Notes under the pieces: generated by a model
What the model was told of the DNA's origin: nothing
What the model saw: the letters and a program-made list of their open reading frames with translations, nothing else
The model's database searches: none
In this document: positions 40,252 to 48,722 of the stretch, piece after piece
How the letters are laid out: each line of letters begins with the position of its first letter
Numbering within the stretch: position 1 is the first letter of the stretch
Assembly (NCBI RefSeq): GCF_034932145.1
Contig: NZ_JAYGHV010000004.1
Location: 1 to 49,725 of the forward strand
Source of the DNA: CCY15215 sp034932145
GTDB lineage: Bacteria > Cyanobacteriota > Cyanobacteriia > Cyanobacteriales > Spirulinaceae
Direction: 5' to 3'
DNA: 49,725 nt
Made by a program: the position numbers and the translations under genes

Positions 40252-42255
40252 GTGTATTACTCACCTGTCGGACAAATCCTCAAACGTCGTTACGAGATCC
40301 TCCAGCTTTTAAACTCTGGCTCCCTCGGACACACCTATCTGGCTCGAGACCTTGCCCAACCTTCCCGCCCTCGATGTGCGGTTAAACACTACCCCGGCGA
40401 TCGCGAATCTCCTAACCTCCTCAAAACCAGTCGGCGTACTTTTGTTACCGAAGCCGAGACTTTGAAAAAATTGGGATATCACGCCCAAATTCCGCGCTTT
40501 CTGGATTGTTTTGAGGAAAATCAAGGGCTTTATTTGGTACAAGAACTGATTATCGGCCATATTTTCAATACGTAATTAGCACTCCTCGATCGCGAAGTTC
40601 CCGAACTTGACCCAAAAGACAAGTCCGGCGAACGGGAAGCGAAAGTTATTTATTTTCTACGCGATATTCTCGGGGTTTTAGACTTCATCCACGCCCAAGG
40701 AGTCATTCATTGCGACCTCAAACCCAACAATATTTTGCGACGTGCCAAAGACGGTAAATTAATTCTCATTGATTTTGGGGCAGCGCAGCCCGTCCATCGT
40801 CAGCTTGTCAATAATAGTATGGGACTATCCTCAACTGTTGCCGTGAGTCCCTCGGGCTATCTTGCCCCCGAACAACTCATTGGACAACCTCAACCCGCCA
40901 GCGATCTTTATGGTGCGGGGATTATTGCCATTCAGATGCTAACAGGATTAGACCCCGCCAAGTTGCAACTCGATCTTGCCAGTAACGAAATTAAATGGCA
41001 GCGTTTGGCGAAAACTTCCTATAGCCAAGAACTCAGCGCAATCTTAAACCAAATGACCCGCTACCATTTGCGCGATCGCTATATTAGTGCGAGGGAAGTC
41101 TTGGCAGAACTCGATCCCTTACTGCCATCGGCACGCCATTCTCTCCTAGAAGCAAGTAGTCATTATCTCGATAATTCGGGCTTAGAGAAAAAAAGTCCCC
41201 AGAAAACCCTCATTTCTCCTCCTACTCAATTTTCCTCCAAATTTATTAAAAAACCGACCCCTTCTGAATTTGAAGATTGGCACGATCGCCTTGCACCCGA
41301 GCTAGATGCGCCTCAAGAGCAAGTCGAAGCTGATGTCGAACTGCCCTACAACTCAATTACCCCAGTATATTCGTCCGTTCCCCTTGCCAAAGTCTCCCAC
41401 CGTTCTCTCAATCCTTCTTTAATGAGAACGCTAATGAGAATGGGGGTTCTTGCGGCTCTTGTTAACACCTTTGCCATTGCCCTCGGCTTGTACACCCTTG
41501 CCGATAGCAGCGCCACAGATCCAGGAGAGACTCGCTTTGCTAAAGCACAACGCCACCTGCACCAAGGTAAACTCGAAGATGCGATCGCCCTCGCCCGCAC
41601 CATTTCTCCCGATAGTCCCGTCTACGAACAATCCCAACGGGCGATCGCGCAATGGCAGCAAGATTGGAGTAGGGCTTCCCTGCACTTTAACGCCGCCAAA
41701 GAAGCCTTGGCCCAACAGGATTGGCAAACAACAGTCAGTGAAGCCGCTTTAGTTCCCGCGATCGAATACTGGCAGAAGCAACTCGACCCTCTTTTAAAAG
41801 AGGCATCTCCTCAAGCGGAACGAGAAGCCGAAAAGCTCTTAAAACTAGCCTTTGGGCGAGCCGCAGAAAAAGACTTTACCGCCGCTTTAATCCATTTAGA
41901 AAGTATTTCCCCGCATACGACCATTGGCAAAAAGGTACAACCCAAACTGAAGGAATATAGTCAAAAACAGCGCATTCGTGCCATGTCTCTCTTGCAACAG
42001 GCTTATGACCTCGCCGCCGATCGCCAATTTACAGAAGCACTCGAATTTCTGCAAGTGATTCCCCCCAATACTCCCGCCGGGGCGATCGCCAAAGAAAAAC
42101 AAATTGAATACAGCCAAAAACAAAAAATTCGCCAGCAAACCGTCGGGACAAACTTGGACGATTCTTCTGCACCGATCGCCCAGCAGCCTACCTCATCGCT
42201 TTTTGCTTTTAACCCTGGCGATCGGTTACAAGAAATTGCCTTGGGTTTCGGTTAA
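40252..42255 (+). pseudogene. Ser/Thr protein kinase with TPR-like tail, interrupted by one in-frame TAA
   Basis: A single reading frame from GTG 40252 to 42255 encodes a Hanks-type kinase except for a TAA at 40573-40575 (codon 108). Before it: a glycine-rich loop region (LLNSGSLGHTYLA), Lys45 in CAVKHYPG, and YLVQELIIGH. After it the frame continues without a shift: VIYFLRDILGVLDFIHAQGV, the catalytic loop with His153-Cys154-Asp155 and KPNNIL, the DFG Asp174 in LIDFGAAQ, and PSGYLAPEQL. A linker and a membrane helix follow (MGVLAALVNTFAIALGLYTL). The C-terminal ~250 residues are helical repeats (KAQRHLHQGKLEDAIALAR). One CAA-to-TAA change would explain the break. It could be a pseudogene, a sequencing error or readthrough. 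Confidence 0.88.
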
Positions 42256-42411
42256 ATATCCTATCTCAACGCGCCACATGACGCATGGCATCAATAGGCG
42301 ATCGTGAGTTATCGTAGAATTATTAATAAAGTCAATGGAACTCTAAAACATTAATTGTCATCATAGAGAAACAATCGCCTTGAATGTCTCTCAGTCGGAG
42401 AAGGATTAAAA

Positions 42412-43224
42412 ATGAGTTTTCGCAAACAGCTTCAATCTCTCGGAATGTTATCTGCCCTGCTGGGTACGAGCCTACTCGTTTACCCGCAGTCTAGCCAAGC
42501 AATTCCAGAGTTTCTCGTGAGTATTGATTTTCCCCAAAGCGCCCCTTCGGGAGGAGGAACATTAAGTCGTACCTACGGTGGCGGCTCCCGTACTGGGGCA
42601 ACCTCTTGTCTCGAAGAAGGAGATAATGTAGAACCGCTAACGGCTCTCATTCCCGAAGATACGTTGGTGAAAACAGCCGATTCTGAGCCAACATTATATG
42701 TCTATGTCCCGAAAACAGTGTCATCAGAAGAGATTTCCGCCACTGTGGTGATTTTAACCCCCGGTCAGCCTCGCCAATTACCTGAAGAGGTTTATGTTGG
42801 CAAAACTTCCCTTCCCGATACCTTAAATGAGGGAGGCGGCATTGTTCGTTATAAATTAGAGGGTGCAGATTTAAAAGCAGGTGAAACTTACACTTGGTCA
42901 TTTTCTATCCACTGCGATCCTGATAAATACGATCTCGATCGCTATGTCCGGGGAGTATTTCAGCGAGTGGAAGATTTAGAACCCCTTCCGGCTAATCTTG
43001 ATAATATGAGCGCTACGTCACTGGTTGCTAAAGCGAATGAATATGCCGCCGATGCTATCTGGAATGAAACCGTGAATTTAGCAGCAAAACTGCGAAGTTT
43101 GGATACAGGAGAATGGGCAGGGTTACTCAAATCTGTTAATTTGCCTCAATTTGAATCAATTCCCTTTGTTTCATGTCAAAATAGCGAGTATTGTGTTCCT
43201 GAACCAGAAGACTTGGAATTTTAA
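42412..43224 (+). CDS. DUF928 secreted protein
   Basis: A 270-residue cyanobacterial protein with a clear signal peptide (basic start, MLSALLGTSLLVYP, cleavage after SSQA near residue 30). The mature part has GGTLSRTYGGGSRTGATSC, LTALIPEDTLVKTADSEPTL and YTWSFSIHCDPD, blocks typical of DUF928. Two conserved cysteines (in TSCL and IHCD) may form a disulfide, and two more sit near the C-terminus. The stop codon overlaps the start of the CHASE2 cyclase by one base (TAATG), so the two are co-translated. A periplasmic protein paired with a cyclase that has a periplasmic CHASE2 sensor suggests a sensory partnership, by inference. Confidence 0.88.
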   Translation: MSFRKQLQSLGMLSALLGTSLLVYPQSSQAIPEFLVSIDFPQSAPSGGGTLSRTYGGGSRTGATSCLEEGDNVEPLTALIPEDTLVKTADSEPTLYVYVPKTVSSEEISATVVILTPGQPRQLPEEVYVGKTSLPDTLNEGGGIVRYKLEGADLKAGETYTWSFSIHCDPDKYDLDRYVRGVFQRVEDLEPLPANLDNMSATSLVAKANEYAADAIWNETVNLAAKLRSLDTGEWAGLLKSVNLPQFESIPFVSCQNSEYCVPEPEDLEF

Positions 43225-45509
43225 TGGGCAAAGAGAAACAATCTTTTCAGCATTGGGCGTGGCAATGGCGGGGTGTCTTGATCGCAACACCAGCCATTGC
43301 TGCGCTTGTGATTCTCCTGCGTTTTTTTGGGCTACTACAAGGGTGGGAATGGGGGGTTTACGATCAATTTTTACGCTTGCGTCCCCAAGAAAAGCGAGAC
43401 GATCGCATTGTTATTGTTGGTTTAACGGAAGAAGATTATCGCCAGCAAGAAAAGTTAGTCTTTCCCGATGCAATTTACGCGCAATTACTCGAAAAACTCA
43501 AGGCGCAAAAACCGAGGGCGATCGGCTTAGACATTTATCGCAGTCAGCCCGTTGAACCAGGTCATGATGAGTTAGTGCGGGTTTTTAATTCAACTCCCAA
43601 TTTGATTGGCATCCAAAAAGTATCCGGGGATAATGAACGGGAAACTGTCGATCCCCCTCCAGAATTAAAGGCTAAAGGTCAAGTCGGAGCTAATGATAAT
43701 ATCCTTGATGCCGATAATAAAGTGCGTCGAGGTTTGCTCACAGTTGCCAATGCGGAAACCCCCGACCAAGCGATTCCTAGTTTTGCCATGTATCTTGCTG
43801 CGCTTTATTTAGAGCAAGAGGGGATTAAATTAGAAATTGCTGAAGGGACGGATAATTGGTGGAAATTTGGCGATACAGTTTTTCCCGACCTCGATGCTAA
43901 TGAAGGGGGATACATTCGCACGGAAACTGGCGATTATCAAATTATCCTCAATTATCGCAGTTCTTCTCCCGCTTTTGAGCAAGTTTCTCTGACGGACGTT
44001 CTCGAAAATAAGATACCTTCAGACTGGGCTCGCGATCGCATTGTTCTGATTGGGGCAGTGGGAGAGAGTGCCAACGATGCCTTTTTTACTCCCTATAGTA
44101 CGGGGTTGATCGGTCTACCCCAGGCGATGCCTGGGGTGGAAATTCACGGTCATCTCACCAGTCAAATTCTCAGTGCTGTCCTCGATAATCGCGCCCTAAT
44201 GCGAACCTGGCCCGAACCCTTGGAATGGATCTGGATTTTCCTCTGGTCGGCGATCGGTGCTTCTATTTCCTGGGCGATGCGGCACGTGGGGGGAGATAAT
44301 CACCTACAGGCAATGAAACGAGGGGTTTCGACGGCGATCGCCGTGGGAATATTAATGGGGGGTAGCTATTGGGCTTTAGTGGGGGGATGGTGGATTCCTG
44401 TGGTTCCTCCCCTCTTAGCTTTGGTATCATCGACGGTGGTTATTATTGCTTATATTGCGCGATCGGCGGGAGATATTCGCAAAACCTTCGGACGCTACCT
44501 CACCGATGAAGTTGTAGCCAATCTCCTCGAAAATCCTGAAGGATTGAAGATGGGAGGAGAACGCCGCAAAATTACCATTTTAACCTCGGATTTGCGCGGA
44601 TTTACGGCACTTTCTGAACGGTTGCCTCCGGAACGAGTGGTTAAGATTCTTAACTTATATTTAGGCTATATGGCCGATGTCATCACCCACTATCAAGGAA
44701 CGATTGATGAGTTTATGGGAGACGGTATTCTCGTTCTTTTTGGTGCGCCCACAGTACGAGACGACGATTCGCGTCGCGCGATCGCCTGTGCGATCGCCAT
44801 GCAGCAAGCAATGATAGAGGTGAATACTCAAATCAGGGCATGGGAATTACCCGACCTTGAAATGGGCATTGGGATCAATACAGGAGAAGTGGTTGTCGGC
44901 AATATTGGCTCAGAAAAACGCACTAAATACGGTATTGTCGGTTCTCAAGTCAATCTCACCTATCGCATTGAATCTTATACGACGGGAGGACAAATTCTTG
45001 TATCAGAAACGACTCTCAAAGAAGCTGGTGAGGAAATTCGTATTGATGGACAAAAAGAAGTTTCCCCCAAAGGAGTAACTAAACCCATTACCATCTACGA
45101 GATCGGGGGAATTGGTGGGGAATATCAACTATTCCTGACTCAAGAAGAGGAAATATTCTTCACTTTAACTCACCCTCTACTGTTGCAATATACGGTACTC
45201 GATGGCAAACATATTGGTGTAGAAGCGATACAAGGAAAATTGATTCGTCTCTCGAATAAAGGGGGGGAAATTGCAATGGTAGATAATGGTGAAGTTGAAA
45301 AACCGACAGGATTACAAAATATAAAATTAAATTTTCTCAATATTGAGCCGACCAATACCGATAAAATTACAATAAGCGAGGATGTTTATGCAAAAGTCAT
45401 GGAAAAGGAAGGTAAAGAGGAAAATTTTTATGTTAAATTTACAGCAAAACCCCCTAAAATAAATCAAAAGTTACAAGAAATCTATCAGGGCTTAGAGGAA
45501 CAAATTTAG
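43224..45509 (+). CDS. CHASE2-domain class III nucleotidyl cyclase
   Basis: A 761-residue membrane receptor cyclase. An N-terminal helix (GVLIATPAIAALVILLRFFG) precedes an extracytoplasmic CHASE2 domain (about 40-320: YDQFLRLRPQEKRDDRIVIV, RDRIVLIGAVGESANDAFFT). Helices follow (about 330-410). The class III catalytic domain (about 445-620) has metal-binding Asp456 (TSDLRGFT) and Asp500 (FMGDG), and Asn577 and Arg581 (VNLTYR). The purine-selecting positions appear to be Glu496 and Gly570, unlike the Lys-Asp/Thr of adenylyl cyclases. The C-terminal ~130 residues form a separate domain resembling PilZ (GKLIRLSNKGGEIAMVD). It is translationally coupled to the DUF928 gene. Confidence 0.9.
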   Translation: MGKEKQSFQHWAWQWRGVLIATPAIAALVILLRFFGLLQGWEWGVYDQFLRLRPQEKRDDRIVIVGLTEEDYRQQEKLVFPDAIYAQLLEKLKAQKPRAIGLDIYRSQPVEPGHDELVRVFNSTPNLIGIQKVSGDNERETVDPPPELKAKGQVGANDNILDADNKVRRGLLTVANAETPDQAIPSFAMYLAALYLEQEGIKLEIAEGTDNWWKFGDTVFPDLDANEGGYIRTETGDYQIILNYRSSSPAFEQVSLTDVLENKIPSDWARDRIVLIGAVGESANDAFFTPYSTGLIGLPQAMPGVEIHGHLTSQILSAVLDNRALMRTWPEPLEWIWIFLWSAIGASISWAMRHVGGDNHLQAMKRGVSTAIAVGILMGGSYWALVGGWWIPVVPPLLALVSSTVVIIAYIARSAGDIRKTFGRYLTDEVVANLLENPEGLKMGGERRKITILTSDLRGFTALSERLPPERVVKILNLYLGYMADVITHYQGTIDEFMGDGILVLFGAPTVRDDDSRRAIACAIAMQQAMIEVNTQIRAWELPDLEMGIGINTGEVVVGNIGSEKRTKYGIVGSQVNLTYRIESYTTGGQILVSETTLKEAGEEIRIDGQKEVSPKGVTKPITIYEIGGIGGEYQLFLTQEEEIFFTLTHPLLLQYTVLDGKHIGVEAIQGKLIRLSNKGGEIAMVDNGEVEKPTGLQNIKLNFLNIEPTNTDKITISEDVYAKVMEKEGKEENFYVKFTAKPPKINQKLQEIYQGLEEQI

Positions 45510-45576
45510 GCTTGTGCGGGATGAACTATCTTGATTTCCTTTCATCCTTGAAATGCAAACACTCACGAAAAGAGCG

Positions 45577-46383
45577 ATGAAGTTGTTATTTTTGGGTTCG
45601 GGTTCGGCTTTCACAGTAGGAGCAAACAATTACCAGTCTAATATGCTCTTAATGGATGAGAGAGGTCGCAAACTTTTGATTGACTGCGGTTCTGATATTC
45701 GTTTTTCTCTTCACGATCGCGGCTACTCTTACCAAGATATCACTGATATTTACATCAGTCATTTACACGCGGATCACGTTGGGGGTATGGAGTTTATCGG
45801 CTTAACAACATTTTTCGATCCTCGCTGTCCCAAGCCCAATCTATATTTGAGTAAGGATGTCGCAGCGAAATTATGGTATGGATGTTTAGCGGGAGGAATG
45901 CAGTCCATTGGCAATGAATTAGCGGATATCGATACTTTTTTTAATGTACATAAGGTGGGTCGCAACGAACATTTTATTTGGAATGATATACAAATTTTTT
46001 TAGTCCGGGTCGTTCATATTGATAATGGTTATTTTTTGATGCCCAGTTATGGCATCTTTTTTACTATTGGGGGACAAAAAGTTTTTATCACCACAGATGC
46101 CCAGATTTCTCTCGATACCACTCAAGAATATTACGAAAATGCAGATATCATTTTTCACGATTGCGAAACGTCACGATTTCCCAGTTCAGTACACGCTCAC
46201 TACAAAGAATTAGTCGATTTACCGGAACGATGGAAGAATAAAATGTGGTTGTATGGTTATCAACCCGGTCATCTCCCCGATGCCAAATCTGCTGGGTTTC
46301 TGGGTTTTGTCCAGCGAGGACAAATTTTTGAATTTTATAATCGCGTTCCCAACCCAGCAATTAGTACGGCGATCGACCGATAA
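45577..46383 (+). CDS. metallo-beta-lactamase-fold hydrolase
   Basis: A 268-residue MBL-fold protein beginning MKLLFLGSGSAFTVGANNYQ. The zinc motif HLHADHVGGMEF is complete. Further ligands are likely the His in VRVVHIDNGYF, the Asp in ITTDAQIS and the His in IIFHDCETSRF with the later VHAHYKEL. The start and the SNMLL segment resemble ribonuclease Z/phosphodiesterase-type MBL proteins; the substrate is not known. An upstream ATG at 45553 would add eight residues that do not fit the family start. Confidence 0.85.
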   Translation: MKLLFLGSGSAFTVGANNYQSNMLLMDERGRKLLIDCGSDIRFSLHDRGYSYQDITDIYISHLHADHVGGMEFIGLTTFFDPRCPKPNLYLSKDVAAKLWYGCLAGGMQSIGNELADIDTFFNVHKVGRNEHFIWNDIQIFLVRVVHIDNGYFLMPSYGIFFTIGGQKVFITTDAQISLDTTQEYYENADIIFHDCETSRFPSSVHAHYKELVDLPERWKNKMWLYGYQPGHLPDAKSAGFLGFVQRGQIFEFYNRVPNPAISTAIDR

Positions 46384-46456
46384 GACAAGTTAAAATATAT
46401 TTCTCGAAGGGTTGAGAAGGTTTTAGGGGTGCCTACCGATACGGCACAACTTTTCT

Positions 46457-47362
46457 TCATCGCAATATACCCGATCGCCCTGCTTCTGTATCGATATAAA
46501 AGGTAACTTGCAGGGAACCATATCTCAACCGTAATGCTTCTTCAATTTTACGCGCGATGCCTGTGGTTGCTTTTTCATAACGCGGTTCTACAATGAGGTG
46601 CATTTGAATATAAACAAATTGTCCTACAATTCCCCTCGTGCGAATTTTATAACAATGAGAAACGCCTCGCACACTTTTAGCGATCGCGGCGATCGCTTCT
46701 GAAGCAATTGCATTTTGTTCCAGCATTAAGGGCAAATTCCACGCGATGGACTGCCAAAATTCATCTAAAACCAAAATATAAAGAATAATCGCTAAAACAA
46801 GGTCAATTAAAGGTTCTCCCCACCAAACCCCCCAGAGTCCAGCGAAGACTAATAAAGTTAAACCTGCTTCTTTAAATAACTGATTGGCATTAAAGGCAAG
46901 AATGGCGTGATCTAAACGCTTGGCTTGATATAAAGAAAAAGAGGCTATTCCTAAAATCGGCAAAGATACAAATCCGAGAAATTGTAGAATTGGAATTTTA
47001 ATCTCTAAAGGAAAAGGCAAGATTTCTCGTTTTAAAGCGGCTTGAAATTGAGGAATTAATGTTTCAAAGAAAAAGAAAGAAGCGATCGCCAAACTTGCCA
47101 CTAAAGCAAAGGTCAATACAACTTCTTTTTTGCCATGACCATAAATTTCTCGTCCATCTGGGCGATCGGAACCAATAACGGCTAAAAACCCCAAAAGGGC
47201 ATTAAAACAAATAATCAGAGTATGTAAACATTGCACTAATAGTCCCAGCGATCGCGCTTCCCAACCTACAGAAACTTTAACCCAGAATACCAACCCCATT
47301 AACCAGAGGGTCGCTAATAACACCAAGCGACTGACAAAATAAGCATTTTTCTCTTCGTTCAT
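46457..47362 (-). CDS. CDF-family transporter homologue with altered metal site
   Basis: A 301-residue protein with six predicted helices and a cytosolic C-terminal domain, as in cation diffusion facilitators. The family loop DRPDGREIYGHGKKE (about 66-80) confirms the fold. The transport-site residues are changed: in helix 2 the HxxxD pair reads His47 and Ile51, with the preceding conserved Asp replaced by Gln44; in helix 5 the His/Asp pair reads Gln161 and Glu165. Zn/Fe transport by the usual tetrahedral site is therefore doubtful. The C-terminal domain has KIRTRGIVGQFVYIQMHLIV. It may be a regulatory or divergent-substrate paralogue. Confidence 0.85.
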   Translation of the reverse strand: MNEEKNAYFVSRLVLLATLWLMGLVFWVKVSVGWEARSLGLLVQCLHTLIICFNALLGFLAVIGSDRPDGREIYGHGKKEVVLTFALVASLAIASFFFFETLIPQFQAALKREILPFPLEIKIPILQFLGFVSLPILGIASFSLYQAKRLDHAILAFNANQLFKEAGLTLLVFAGLWGVWWGEPLIDLVLAIILYILVLDEFWQSIAWNLPLMLEQNAIASEAIAAIAKSVRGVSHCYKIRTRGIVGQFVYIQMHLIVEPRYEKATTGIARKIEEALRLRYGSLQVTFYIDTEAGRSGILR

Positions 47363-47451
47363 CCCGTTCGCGATCGCCTTTAACTATCTTTAATTTACAC
47401 CGATAATAAATTGTGAACCTTAGTAAAGAAGACTATAATTCTACCATCAAA

Positions 47452-47799
47452 CTATAACGGTAGATATTGAACTTGGTTCGCTAAATCTTCTGTCTCGCCA
47501 ACTTTAGCAATAATTTCTAAATCTCGCACGCAATCTCCAACGGTTACATATTGTTGATGTGCGTAGATAACCCCACTAAAATTAATACCTTCTTTTTGGC
47601 GATCGCTGGCTATAGCTAAAAAATCATCGTCTTGGGTAAAGAGAACTCGATTGAGTTCGGTGGCGCGATCGAGTAAAATTGGGTCTGGTGTTCCCATGCG
47701 ATTATCTTCTTGTACGGTAAGAACGTCTATCCCACGCAATCTTAAACTATTGGTAATTGCTCGGCGCACGTGTTCATCCATATAAAGTGCTATTGTCAC
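47452..47799 (-). CDS. DUF5615 PIN-like protein, putative toxin
   Basis: A 115-residue protein with MDEHVRRAITNSLRLRGIDV, an acidic VQEDNRMGTPD and VLFTQDDDFLAIA. The acidic residues are spaced like a PIN-type nuclease centre. DUF5615 proteins pair with DUF433 proteins and are proposed toxin-antitoxin partners. Its ATG overlaps the DUF433 stop by four bases (ATGA). RNase activity is inferred from the family. Confidence 0.85.
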   Translation of the reverse strand: MTIALYMDEHVRRAITNSLRLRGIDVLTVQEDNRMGTPDPILLDRATELNRVLFTQDDDFLAIASDRQKEGINFSGVIYAHQQYVTVGDCVRDLEIIAKVGETEDLANQVQYLPL

Positions 47800-48113
47800 T
47801 GAATTAACTCTCGATCGCGAAGTTTTTTAACCAAATTTGTTTCCCCTGCTTGTTGACGCAATCGTTCGACTTTTTCAAATCGTTGCTGCATATCGGTATC
47901 TAATTCTTCTTTATTGTCCCAATAATAAGCTAAGGCAGAATAAATCTGACTCATGCTTAAATAGGGATGTTGAAATTTAAGTTCTTCGGGACTCCAACCA
48001 AAAGTAAGATGACCGGAAATCAATTCAATCACTTTCATTGTTGTTTGGGCAATATAGGGAACTTTGTTTTCGTCAATTTCGATGTATTTGTGTTGGGTTG
48101 TTGTTAATTTCAT
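47796..48113 (-). CDS. DUF433 protein, putative antitoxin
   Basis: A 105-residue protein with the DUF433 core: IAQTTMKVIELISGHLTFGW, SPEELKFQHPYLSMSQIYSA and LAYYWDNKEELDTDM, a helix-turn-helix-like small domain. It is encoded before its DUF5615 partner and overlaps it by four bases. It also overlaps the upstream Uma2 gene by four bases, so the three are translationally coupled. Antitoxin and DNA-binding autoregulator roles are the usual proposal for this family. Confidence 0.85.
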   Translation of the reverse strand: MKLTTTQHKYIEIDENKVPYIAQTTMKVIELISGHLTFGWSPEELKFQHPYLSMSQIYSALAYYWDNKEELDTDMQQRFEKVERLRQQAGETNLVKKLRDRELIQ

Positions 48114-48664
48114 ATTCCTGCACTTATAAACAAAGATCGCGCTGTTAAGGAAAATTCTGGGAATAATCCATCGGTAAGAATGCGATCGCCGCGATAGGTG
48201 ACGGGTAAAGTATTAGGCGCAAAAACTGTAATACTTTGAGATTGAGGGTCTACCACCCAAACCCGCAAAACTCCGGCTGCTAAATAATCTGTTGCTTTTT
48301 CTGCCATTCTCCCAAAACTTTGACCCGGTGAAATAATTTCGATCGCCAGATCCGGAGGGATCGGACAAGGTTCATCTCCCAAGACTTGGGGGAGGCGATC
48401 GCGATGGACAAAAAGTAAGTCTGGAATAGGTACCCAGTCTCGTCCCTGTCGCTGTAATGTAACCGACCACTCGATTCCCACTTCTCCCCGCGATTCTCCC
48501 CAGTTTTCTAAATAATGCAATAAGGCACGTTGAGTTTTAGAGTGAAAGCGTTGGGGTGGCATTTTCGGAATTACTTCTCCGTCAATTAGTTCGTAAGACT
48601 CGTGACTTTCTGAACTCGCGAGAAAGTCTTGAAGAGAAATTATTTTAGGAGAAATTTGCACCAT
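48110..48664 (-). CDS. Uma2-family (DUF820) putative endonuclease
   Basis: A 184-residue protein of the Uma2 family, abundant in cyanobacteria, with a restriction-endonuclease-like core. Visible motifs: YELIDGEVIPKMPPQRFHSK, VPIPDLLFVHRD with the metal Asp, LAIEIISPGQS with the ExI strand, and EKATDYLAAGVLRVWVVDP. The open frame starts 12 codons earlier. I chose MVQISPK at 48662-48664 as the more likely start, without a decisive ribosome site. It heads the overlapping trio with DUF433 and DUF5615. Its biological target is unknown. Confidence 0.85.
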   Translation of the reverse strand: MVQISPKIISLQDFLASSESHESYELIDGEVIPKMPPQRFHSKTQRALLHYLENWGESRGEVGIEWSVTLQRQGRDWVPIPDLLFVHRDRLPQVLGDEPCPIPPDLAIEIISPGQSFGRMAEKATDYLAAGVLRVWVVDPQSQSITVFAPNTLPVTYRGDRILTDGLFPEFSLTARSLFISAGI

Positions 48665-48722
48665 AACCCGACCAACAAGCACTAAATTCAGTATAAACAA
48701 AAAAAACTACGGGTTTTCTAAT

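Noticed and set aside
40735..42255. An independent gene starting inside the kinase after the stop codon
   Set aside because: The proposed start lies after the catalytic loop and the upstream codons in the same frame encode the missing kinase subdomains, so it is the rear part of one interrupted gene.
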